Shown here one piece after another: positions 48,922-59,382 of a stretch of 64,000 bases of DNA (the first letter of the stretch is position 1; each line of letters begins with the position of its first letter). The translations under genes and the position numbers were made by a program. The notes beneath the pieces were generated by a model, which was not told the DNA's origin, did not search any database, and was given only the letters and a program-made list of their open reading frames with translations. The stretch lies in assembly GCA_963693285.1 (NCBI GenBank), contig OY848917.1:8990192-9054191 (forward strand). The letters are read 5' to 3'. This DNA is from Xestospongia muta. Its lineage: Eukaryota; Porifera; Demospongiae; Haplosclerida; Petrosiidae.

Positions 48922-51900
48922 GAGGTAAATAACTATTAACTAATAAAATATGATTAATATCATGGTATTTTTTAGTCCTTTTGTTTCCTTCTTTATATTT
49001 GAACTTACAACCTGACATACAGATGTGTTATATAATAGCACATAATTGTGATATATTGTAGTATAATAAGTAACTATTAACTAATGAAATATGATTATTT
49101 TGAAAGTTTGTTTAGACCTTTTGTTTCCTTCTCTTCTCTTATATTTCATGTTACTACCTGGCCTATTGATGTATTATTATATAATAGCCAATAAGTCTGA
49201 TCTATGCTAGTATAATAAGTAAACTATTAACTATAAAATTGGTTTTCATCATTATTATATTTGGGTGGTTCTTGGTGTAACTTGACTGTGATGACATCAT
49301 AATGAAATGACACATAGTGATGTCATCAATGACACATGTGATGTCATCATAGGACAAGTTGTTACATCATCAGTCAAGTTACACCAAAAAGCACCCTTTA
49401 TACTTAATGATATTACCCGATCATTTGGTATATTATATAATAGTGGGTAAGTATGATCTATTGTAGTATAATAAGTAACTATTAATTAATGAAATATAGT
49501 TATTGTCATAGTTTGTTTATCCTTTTTGTTCCCTTCTCTACCTTTATATTTGATGTTACTACCTGACATATGGATGTATTATATAATAGCCAGTAAGTCT
49601 GATCTATTGTAGTATAACAAGTAACTATTAATTATTGAAATAAAGTTATTGTCTTAGTTTGTTTATTTCCTTTGTTTTTTTCTCTACCTTTATATTTGAT
49701 GTTACTACCTGACATATGGATGTATTATATAATAGACTGTAAGTCTGATCTATTGTAGTATAACAAGTAACTATTAATTAATGAAATATGGTTATTGTCA
49801 TAGTTTGTTTATCCTTTTTGTTTCCTTCTCTACCTTTATATTTGATGTTAATACCTGACATATGGATGTATTATATAATAGACTGTAAGTCTGATCTATT
49901 GTAGTGTAACAAGTAACTATTAATAAATGAAATATGGTTATTGTCATGGGTTTAGTTGTCATGGGTTTAATTGTCATGGTTATGTCGTTTATCCTTTTTG
50001 TTTCCTTCTCTACCTTTATATTTGATGTTAATACCTGACATATGGATGTATTATATAATAGGTGGTAAGTATGATCTATTGTAATATAATAAGTTACAAT
50101 TAATTATTGAAATATGGTTACTGTCATAGTTTGTTTATCCCTTTTGTTTTCTTCTCTACCTTTATATTTGATGTTACTACCTGACATATTGATGTATTAT
50201 ATAATAGAAGGTAAGTCTGATCTATTGTAGTATAATAAGTAACTATTAGTTAATGAAATATAGTTATTGTCATAGTTTGTTTATCCCTTTTGTTTCCTTC
50301 TCTACCTTTATATTTGATGTTACTACCTGACATATGGATGTATTATATAATAGCTAGTAAGTCTGATCTATTGTAGTATAATAAGTAACTATTAATTAAT
50401 GAAATATAGTTATTGTCATAGTTTGTTTATGCCTTTCGCTTCCTTCTCTACCTTTATATTTGATGTTACTACCTGACATATGGATGTATTATATAATAGG
50501 TGGTAAGTCTGATCTATTGTAGTATAATAAGTAACTATTAATTAATGAAATATAGTTATTGTCATAGTTTGTTTATCCCTTTTGTTTCCTTCTCTACCTT
50601 TATATTTGATGTTACTACCTGACATATGGATGTATTATATAATAGCCAGTAAGTCTGATCTATTGTAGTATAATAAGTAACTATTAATTAATGAAATATG
50701 ATTATTGTTATAGTTTGTTTATGCCTTTTGTTTCCTTCTCTACCTTTATATTTGATGTTAATACCTGACATATGGATGTATTATATAATAGACTGTAAGT
50801 CTGATCTATTGTAGTGTAACAAGTAACTATTAATAAATGAAATATAGTTATTGTCATAGTTTGTTTATGCCTTTCGTTTCCTTCCCTTCCTTTATATTTG
50901 ATGTTACTACCTGACATATGGATGTATTATATAATAGGAGGTAAGTCTGATCTATTGTAGTATAATAAGTAACTATTAATTAATGAAATATAGTTATTGT
51001 CATAGTTTGTTTATCCCTTTTGTTTCCTTCTCTACCTTTATATTTGATGTTACTACCTGACATATGGATGTATTATATAATAGCCAGTAAGTCTGATCTA
51101 TTGTAGTATAATAAGTAACTATTAATTAATGAAATATGATTATTGTCATAGTTTGTTTATGCCTTTTGTTTCCTTCTCTACCTTTATATTTGATGTTAAT
51201 ACCTGACATATGGATGTATTATATAATAGCTGGTAAGTATGATCTATTGTAATATAATAAGTAACTATTAATTATTGAAATATAGTTATTGTCTTAGTTT
51301 GTTTATTTCCTTTGTTTTTTTCTCTACCTTTATATTTGATGTTACTACCTGACATATGGATGTATTATATAATAGACTGTAAGTCTGATCTATTGTAGTG
51401 TAACAAGTAACTATTAATAAATGAAATATGGTTATTGTCATAGTTTGTTTATCCTTTTTGTTTCCTTCTCTACCTTTATATTTGATGTTAATACCTGACA
51501 TATGGATGTATTATATAATAGCTGGTAAGTATGATCTATTGTAATATAATAAGTTACAATTAATTATTGAAATATGGTTACTGTCATAGTTTGTTTATGC
51601 CTTTCGTTTCCTTCTCTTCCTTTATATTTGATGTTACTACCTGACATATGGATGTATTATATAATAGTCGGTAAGTCTGATCTATTGTAGTATAATAAGT
51701 AACTATTAATTAATGAAATATAGTTATTGTCATAGTTTGTTTATCCCTTTTGTTTCCTTCTCTACCTTTATATTTGATGTTAATACCTGACATATGGATG
51801 TATTATATAATAGTCGGTAAGTCTGATCTATTGTAGTATAATAAGTAACTATTAATTAATGAAATATAGTTATTGTCATAGTTTGTTTATCCTTTTTGTT

Positions 51901-53422
51901 CCCTTCTCTACCTTTATATTTGATGTTACTACCTGACATATGGATGTATTATATAATAGCCAGTAAGTCTGATCTATTGTAGTATAACAAGTAACTATTA
52001 ATTATTGAAATATAGTTATTGTCTTAGTTTGTTTATTTCCTTTGTTTTTTTCTCTACCTTTATATTTGATGTTACTACCTGACATATGGATGTATTATAT
52101 AATAGCCAGTAAGTCTGATCTATTGTAGTATAATAAGTAACTATTAATTAATGAAATATGATTATTGTTATAGTTTGTTTATCCCTTTTGTTTCCTTCTC
52201 TACCTTTATATTTGATGTTACTACCTGACATATGGATGTATTATATAATAGTCGGTAAGTCTGATCTATTGTAGTATAATAAGTAACTATTAATTAATGA
52301 AATATAGTTATTGTCATAGTTTGTTTATCCCTTTTGTTTCCTTCTCTACCTTTATATTTGATGTTACTACCTGACATATGGATGTATTATATAATAGCCA
52401 GTAAGTCTGATCTATTGTAGTATAATAAGTAACTATTAATTAATGAAATATGATTATTGTTATAGTTTGTTTATGCCTTTTGTTTCCTTCTCTACCTTTA
52501 TATTTGATGTTAATACCTGACATATGGATGTATTATATAATAGACTGTAAGTCTGATCTATTGTAGTGTAACAAGTAACTATTAATAAATTAAATATGGT
52601 TATTGTCATAGTTTGTTTATCCTTTTTGTTTCCTTCTCTACCTTTATATTTGATGTTAATACCTGACATATGGATGTATTATATAATAGCTGGTAAGTAT
52701 GATCTATTGTAATATAATAAGTTACAATTAATTATTGAAGTATGGTTACTGTCATAGTTTGTTTATGCCTTTCGTTTCCTTCTCTTCCTTTATATTTGAT
52801 GTTACTACCTGACATATGGATGTATTATATAATAGTCGGTAAGTCTGATCTATTGTAGTATAATAAGTAACTATTAATTAATGAAATATAGTTATTGTCA
52901 TAGTTTGTTTATCCCTTTTGTTTCCTTCTCTACCTTTATATTTGATGTTAATACCTGACATATGGATGTATTATATAATAGTCGGTAAGTCTGATCTATT
53001 GTAGTATAATAAGTAACTATTAATTAATGAAATATAGTTATTGTCATAGTTTGTTTATCCTTTTTGTTCCCTTCTCTACCTTTATATTTGATGTTACTAC
53101 CTGACATATGGATGTATTATATAATAGCCAGTAAGTCTGATCTATTGTAGTATAACAAGTAACTATTAATTATTGAAATATAGTTATTGTCTTAGTTTGT
53201 TTATTTCCTTTGTTTTTTTCTCTACCTTTATATTTGATGTTACTACCTGACATATGGATGTATTATATAATAGCCAGTAAGTCTGATCTATTGTAGTATA
53301 ATAAGTAACTATTAATTAATGAAATATGATTATTGTTATAGTTTGTTTATCCCTTTTGTTTCCTTCTCTACCTTTATATTTGATGTTACTACCTGACATA
53401 TGGATGTATTATATAATAGTCG
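48922..53422 (+). other. Thirty-one candidate single-codon exons of GTPase gene 2
   Basis: Triplet starts: GAG 48922, CAC 49039, CCA 49188, TGG 49444, CCA 49590, ACT 49736, ACT 49882, GTG 50062, AAG 50208, CTA 50354, GTG 50500, CCA 50646, ACT 50792, GAG 50938, CCA 51084, CTG 51230, ACT 51376, CTG 51522, TCG 51668, TCG 51814, CCA 51960, CCA 52106, TCG 52252, CCA 52398, ACT 52544, CTG 52690, TCG 52836, TCG 52982, CCA 53128, CCA 53274, TCG 53420. AG precedes all 31. Units 2 and 3 have lost the donor (ATAATT, ATAAGT) and unit 1 has GTAAAT. None is a stop. In order the residues are EHPWPTTVKL, then VPTEPLTLSS, then PPSPTLSSPPS. Exon use is inferred. Confidence 0.6.
49263..49396. mobile_element. 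134-bp MITE inside array 2
   Basis: The ends GGGTGGTTCTTGGTGTAACT and AGTTACACCAAAAAGCACCC are inverted repeats over about 25 bp with three mismatches. The interior has repeated TGATGTCATC motifs. It lies between array units 3 and 4 and explains their 256-bp spacing. No transposase; the superfamily is not assigned. Confidence 0.8.
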
Positions 53423-53666
53423 GTAAGTCTGATCTATTGTAGTATAATAAGTAACTATTAATTAATGAAATATGGTTGTTGTCATAGTTTATTAATTTTA
53501 GAGCTTCTTACTTTTAATTGAAAACTTAGCTTTTTATTTGTATTAACGTTTCTATGACAATAATTATTATAAAATTTTAATATTTGTAATCTATATTTGT
53601 ATGTATTAATAACATGTAACTGTAATAATGCTTACTTTAATGTTTTTTATATTCTCTCTTGTTTAG

Positions 53667-53682
53667 AGAATGGAATTAAGAG
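53667..53682 (+). CDS. 16-nt microexon of GTPase gene 2
   Basis: Identical 16 bases to 2347-2362, between TCTTGTTTAG and GTCAGT. It encodes RMELR plus one base and joins in frame to the exon at 54,643 (G|AG TCT TAT, giving ELRESYKRALADGE). Confidence 0.65.
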
Positions 53683-54642
53683 GTCAGTTCTAATTGTCTC
53701 AGATAATTTGCATGTATTGACAAGAACAAGAACAAAAAAGCAATTATCCTCTGTCCATTATGAAAGTAGCTAATTAAGATCAGACGATTGTAATAATAAC
53801 TGCATATTTTTATAACACCTGTAATGTAACTATTTAGATTAAAGTATGTCAGAGGAGAATATACAATAAACTAAAATTGTGAATCAAGCTATTACACATT
53901 TGTCAATATTACATGTGCATATAGTAAACTCTGATTATTAAGAATTATCACTGTTACTGAATATCACAAACAATTTGGCTTTATGGAAAAAATAAGATTT
54001 GTTTGTTTGAGTTGGTTGAACTTTTTACAGATAAACTTTTAACAATAGCCTTGATAGAAGTTTATAAACAGTTGGTTCAGTTAAACTTGTCAATTAAATT
54101 TTTAGATGGATTATAACCACAAAAGTCATAGCATAAGGTGTACTTTTTTCAGTGGTAATGCTTACATTTAGCTTTCATGTAAACAACACATTACTTCCAA
54201 AATGTCAACATGATTATTTGTATTTGATGTTTTACCTAGTCTTTTAAAATTCGCACTATGACATTACAGCTTAACCTCAGGGTATTGTTAAGGACTTAGT
54301 GATAAATATCTTTTTTTATTTGACTATATTCTTAATCAGAAATTTAATTTTAAGACTGTCCTGCACTTCTATTTCTTACTGAGAAAAGTTATCATATTGC
54401 CATTACTGCCTACTACAAAGAGCAGGCTACTTTTGGCTTCAAGCCATGTCTGAATATACGAATATGTCCACTGTTGTCATTTTATTCTATAGCTGTTAAA
54501 GTTTCCTTTCTACGTTTATTTCTTCCCCATAAACATAGTTCCCAATTCTCTTATTTTAACAACTCTAATATTTTGCTATATAAAATGATTATATTCCAAA
54601 GTTTAGATATTTTATATGATTCTAATATGTTTGAAAATACAG
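53683..54642 (+). other. Intron before the gene 2 GTPase exon
   Basis: Aligns with 2363-3299. The open frame could be extended upstream from 54,643 to 54,474 (MSFYSIAVKV...), but in copy 1 the same stretch is broken by a 2-base indel, so that extension is treated as intron. Confidence 0.6.
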
Positions 54643-56672
54643 AGTCTTATAAAAGAGCTCTAGCTGATGGGGAGAGGAATGTACCTTATGCTCGAGTCAT
54701 GCTTCTCGGTACAGCAGGTGTAGGGAAGACTACCTTTAAGCGATCACTGATGAAACTACCATTTGAGCGTGACACTACCAGCACTGGTCTTTCAGATATA
54801 TATCGTATTCGCCCATTTGGCCATGAGTGGAAAACTTTAAAGGATGATCAATGGAAAGTAGCCACATATGAAGATGAGGTGGAAGAAATGGCGCACTTAC
54901 TGTCATCTATCTACAAAGATAATTTAGGTGCACATAATCCAAGTGATGCAATTAAAGCATCATTGCTTTATGATACTGCTAGTGCACAGTTGTCACTTGA
55001 TGTTGCTGAGGATCAAATTGAAGAAATGGAAGAAAGGAAAGTAAACAAGATTCTTAGTGAAGCTATTGACTTAGTTAATTCTCAAACAACCACCAATATC
55101 GATGCTCAACCATTTTTACATATTTGGGATTGTGGTGGTCAACCTGCATTCCTTGAACTCCTACCAGCATTTCTCACTCCTCGTACCTTGTTTGTTCTAA
55201 TGTTTGATGCATCAAGAGGGCTTAATGAAGGATGGAGGTCTGTGCTGAATAAAGATGGTCATGAGAAATTCCTTGAAGAAGTTAACATGACCACATTAGA
55301 GCTTATGCTTAGTTGGATGGCAAATATTCATGGTCATCTTGCTAAAGGCAATCAAGGTAAAAGCTTTCCTGGCTATCCTCGAATGCTTTGCATTGGCACT
55401 CGTGGAGATCGCCTGGAATCTGAAGAGCAAAGGAGTGCAGTTAAATCTGAATTGGTGTCTCATATAAAAGGAAAAGCATTCAGAGAGCTCATCGAAGATG
55501 TCTTCATAGTTGATAACACAACATCTGGCTTTTTGATGTTTGAAGACCATAGTCTTGCAGACATACGAAGAATCATTAGTACATTTACTTATGAAAAGCT
55601 CATTGTCAAGACACCTGTAAGCTGGGTACTCTTTCGGAAGGTAATTCAAGCCTTGGAAGAAAATGTTGTGAGTCTTGAAGAAGCTCATATCATTGCACGT
55701 GCTTGCAAGATTTCACCTGATGATGTTCCAAGAGCCCTTCTCTTTTATCATGATTTAGGAGCTTTGTTATTCTATCCTCATATTAAAGGTCTTCACAACA
55801 AAGTTGTTGTTAGTCCCAAATATTTTGTTGATGTTATTGGTAAACTATTTACTGTAGATCGTTGCAATGTTAAATTTGATGTAATGGATATGTGGGAAAA
55901 ATTTCAAGAAAATGGCATTTTAATTGAGCCTCTGTATAAATCTATATGGGAACAAAGTGACGATTTTCATCCTGATGCTCTAATAAATCTCTTAGTAGAC
56001 TTTCGTATAGCTGCTGAAGTTCGTACCAGTATACATCATGATCCTAGTAACAAGCAGTACTTCGTACCTGCAATCCTGAAATCATTTCCTGGAGATCCTT
56101 ATAAAGTTTTCCCTGATAGTTACATGCACGCGTCACCTTTACACGTCATATTTTCAATTGGTTTCGTACCACCAGGTTTTTTTACACGCTTCGTCACTAC
56201 TATCGCCAGTAATGCTACTTATAAGCTTTGTTTTGATCATGGTGTTTATAGAAACCATGTAACTTTTCGCTATGAAGATTCATTTGTTGCTTTCACAGAC
56301 CTTCAAAATGCAATACTTGTTGATGTAGTGAGCTATGATCGAAATAATTCCATTATGCCATTTGCTGAATTCTGTCAAGACCTCAAACTGCTTATTGAGA
56401 AAAGTGCAAAAGCAGTTGAAATAACACTTAGTAAGTCACAGACAACATTTACTGAAGAAACGTCTTATCATGTCACTTTTGAAGTTAAATATGTTTGTCA
56501 ATCAGATGAGTGTACTCATCATCAACGAGATCATCAACATTATATTGAGACTTCTACAAGGCAAACTAGTAGTAACTTTGTTTACTGTGAAAAAAGTGAA
56601 AAGAAATTTCCATACCGTCCATTATCTTCAATGGAAGTATACTGGTTCAAGAATGACATGACAAATCAGAAG
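54643..56672 (+). CDS. Roc-COR GTPase gene 2, main exon
   Basis: Close paralogue of the exon at 3300-5329; the proteins differ at only a few dozen of about 680 positions by eye. The same motifs are present: GTAGVGKTT, WDCGGQ, CIGTRGD (in place of NKxD), VSWVLFRKVIQAL, LLFYHDLGALLFYP, VVVSPKYFVDVIG. The exon ends CAGAAG|GTATAC in phase 0, as in copy 1. The body is conserved while the upstream triplet arrays of the two genes share no clear alignment, which suggests the GTPase part is constrained and the N-terminal peptide free or driven to vary. An internal ATG at 54,627, just before the exon, is the alternative start without splicing. Confidence 0.88.
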
Positions 56673-56720
56673 GTATACTGTAGATTTCACTATTGTTTCA
56701 TTAAACTCTTTTGTACTTAG

Positions 56721-57631
56721 AAAATACAGCATATTCCTCATGACAACACAAGTCAGAAGTGCTCTCAGTAAGTATGTCAAATAGTTTTAGCTGATATTAT
56801 TGTCATTTCAGAGTAATTGACAGTGAAGATCACATTGCTAGTAATGAAGATACACATGAAAACATAGTTAGTTAAAAATTAGTTATTATACAACTTTATA
56901 GGCTGTGTTTGCAATCCTGACAATAAATACAATAATTCAATGATCGATTAATACTGTACCCTATACCATAAATCTTGGAATCTAACTATATTAGTTTCAC
57001 ATTAAAGTATGGCTTTTTATTTAGATTTGTAGGTTTTGATAGGAATTGTATGCATAGTGACTGAAAAAAGAAATGATTTGCTACAGATATTTTAACATCA
57101 TTAATTATAATAAGATATATTTTTTCAATAGGTTAGACAAAAGAAGCCCAATAAAGGTAAAATATTCTAACAAATAAATCTGATGTGACATATACAGAAT
57201 CATATATATTTCACATTGCTATAGTCATTGTTATTATGTCTTTTCAATTCTATTCTACATTTTTGTATTACATCTAGGTTAACATTAATACATATGTTAT
57301 ATATTTTCAAATTAGGTCGATTTGCTTCATTTGTCAGACGTTTAAAACCACAACGATCTAGATACAGAAGGCCACAACACAGTAAGTTATCAGTGAGCAA
57401 ATACTATGTCAATATATGCAACATGTGTAACAAGACTGATATGTTGAATTCCTAAGTGACATTTTACTGTACTATTTCAACACAAGTTGTTGTTAAATTA
57501 ATCATGTAGTTAACTTTATTTAGTTTGGTTGCATAACATAGATTTTAAAAATTTATTTTATTTACCTATTCTGGAAGATGTTAGTGATGAAGAGGAAATT
57601 GAAGATATACACAGTCATGATCTAAGTACAG
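56721..57631 (+). CDS. Small linker exons of GTPase gene 2
   Basis: Exons matching copy 1 in length and phase: 56,721-56,767 (47 nt, KIQHIPHDNTSQKCS), 56,812-56,866 (55 nt, VIDSEDHIASNEDTHENI), 57,132-57,156 (25 nt, RQKKPNK) and 57,316-57,381 (66 nt, RFASFVRRLKPQRSRYRRPQ). The homologue of the last 66-nt acidic exon (57,566-57,631) keeps its donor AG|GTAAGT, but its acceptor AG is changed to AC (TTTAC). Because it is 66 nt with equal start and end phase, skipping it keeps the frame into the death domain. The first intron is only 48 nt. Confidence 0.68.
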
Positions 57632-58560
57632 GTAAGTATACATAGCTATGTATCTGTTTATTATAAACTTATAGTTATGGCATTACAACTAATAAAAACC
57701 TTGATTTAGATAATTATTATTGATGTTTATCAATAATTTTGTATAACCTCACAAGTTAGAAAGGTTCTGATTCTATATAATAATTGTTCAATAAATAATG
57801 AACTTTCTAGGCCATGTGATTTGTAAATCAACAGGCTCACATCTTTAATTTTAATGTTAACATAGTGTTTTCGTCTTGTATTCATTCCATAACTCTTTTA
57901 ATGACAATTATCATGTCATGCACCACACATACTATATTTCCTCAAAAATTGTCTCCCATGCCTTCTTATTGTTTATTAGAATTAAAGAAGCCATGAAAGT
58001 AACTGCAAAGAATTTTCTTCATTTAAAGTTTTCATTGTTTACTGATAAATAGAATGTTGCCTTACAAAATGTCATGATGTCTTATATCAAAATAAACACT
58101 GCCCTTGAATAATAGCCTCCCTCAGGTGGATCATGATAACATAGTATTCACAGCTGCTATTTAAGGAAGTATAGTACTATGAAGGTGTCACTATGATATA
58201 GTTTTAGATATTGTACATACCTTTGAGGTCTCATAATGAGGTGACATAATCATGCCTATTATTTGAAAGTGTCTATAGTTGTATATAATAATTATTATTG
58301 CATTTGTGTTTTTACCTTAATTTTCCATCTTATAACCTTGTTACTTAATAACTATTAATAAAATAGTTCAAATTACTATATACTATTTATATATACTTTT
58401 AGTACCATATCCATAATTATGTTACTATACCTTTCTATCAGTGGATCCAGATAGTAGGGACATTTTGTAAGGACTTTATAGAAGTGGTTAATTTCTGAAA
58501 GCAAGAACATATAAGACTCAGTTTAATCAGTCATTAGCAATGAACTATTGTTTTTTCTAG

Positions 58561-58853
58561 ATATTTTAAAGGAAAGTCCCAATCATGATGAAGCACTTTC
58601 ACAGTTGGCAGATATCAGTGCTAAATGGAAAGAGATAGGTTTGGCCCTCAAGGTTTCATGCAATGAGTTAGATGGCCTACGACGTGATCACAGCAGTATA
58701 ACAGTCAAGCTTTCAGAAGTAATAACTCTATGGATAGAATCTGAGTCATCGCCTGTTTCCTGGGAGACACTGATCTCTGCCATTGAGGGGCCTATTGTTA
58801 AAAACAAAAAGAAAGCTAAGGAGATACGTGATTACCTCTATAGACAACATTAA
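58561..58853 (+). CDS. Death-domain terminal exon of GTPase gene 2
   Basis: Acceptor TTTTTTCTAG, end at TAA. Encodes ILKESPNHDEALSQLADISA, KWKEIGLALKVSCNELDGL, then WIESESSPVSWETLISAIEG and KAKEIRDYLYRQH. Same death-fold pattern as copy 1 (W..IG.AL, SPVSWETL). It is more diverged from copy 1 in the first half than in the last 35 residues. Confidence 0.82.
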
Positions 58854-59382
58854 CATTACAAGTAGTATACGTGTTACCATATGATTACATTCTGTGCTTA
58901 CACAAAAACTGAAAACATTTTTTGTTAAATCATGCTACTTATATTTTATTATGACACAATGCTAATACCTTGCTGCTATTTGTTTTTAAATATTTATGTC
59001 AAAACATTGCGTGTGAATATGATATTACTCTATTTCCTCGAATAGAGACATGGTCTAGAGGCTTGAATTGAGGTTGGGCTATAGCCACAGGCATTCAATG
59101 AAAGGAAGGAAATTTATTAACTGGATGTAGCACATGATCTTCACTTTTGTCTTGTGTTTGAAAAGTTCAAAACCAATATCTCAGTTTCAATTTCTCTGCC
59201 ATCAGATGAGCTCTAATTTTTCCCATCTCTCATTAGTACTAGGCCACCAATAGATAGTGTAATAGACAATGGTTAGGATAGTATGTCTGGTGTCCTGATC
59301 CTAACCAATTTCTCTCAACACAATTCCTTCATTTTCACCTTTTTTACAATTTTTGTCTGCAACTCTGCAATAAAGCTGGTAA
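58854..59382. other. Spacer after GTPase gene 2
   Basis: Aligns with 7753-8030 up to about 59,090, including the CGAATAGAGAC motif, and then diverges. No gene seen. Confidence 0.5.

Larger units (their letters stand above)
48855..53490 (+). repeat. Tandem array 2: 31 units of ~146 bp with a variable triplet
   Basis: Same unit design as array 1, with a branch-like CTGAC, AG, three variable bases, GTAAGT. From the fourth unit on, spacing is exactly 146 bp except one 180-bp unit at 49,882-50,062, which contains a triplicated phrase (ttgtcatgggttta). The first three units are degenerate, and a MITE sits between units 3 and 4. Units 19-23 and 27-31 carry the same triplets 1,168 bp apart (8 x 146), a recent block duplication. 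The array ends at 'gtcatagtttattaatttta', as array 1 does. Confidence 0.97.

Noticed and set aside
50708..52669. Open frames of about 70 codons on the minus strand (50,708-50,917; 51,286-51,501; 52,460-52,669)
   Set aside because: They are read-throughs of the 146-bp repeat itself, repeat the same residues, and cannot stay open because the unit is not a multiple of three.
48855..53490. Ordinary satellite or centromeric repeat
   Set aside because: The array is short, lies directly upstream of a gene in both copies, and concentrates its variation in one 3-bp site, which random satellite drift would not do.
54474..54642. N-terminal extension MSFYSIAVKV... of GTPase gene 2
   Set aside because: The matching stretch in copy 1 is broken by a 2-base indel and stops, and it looks like intron sequence ending in an acceptor shared by both copies.
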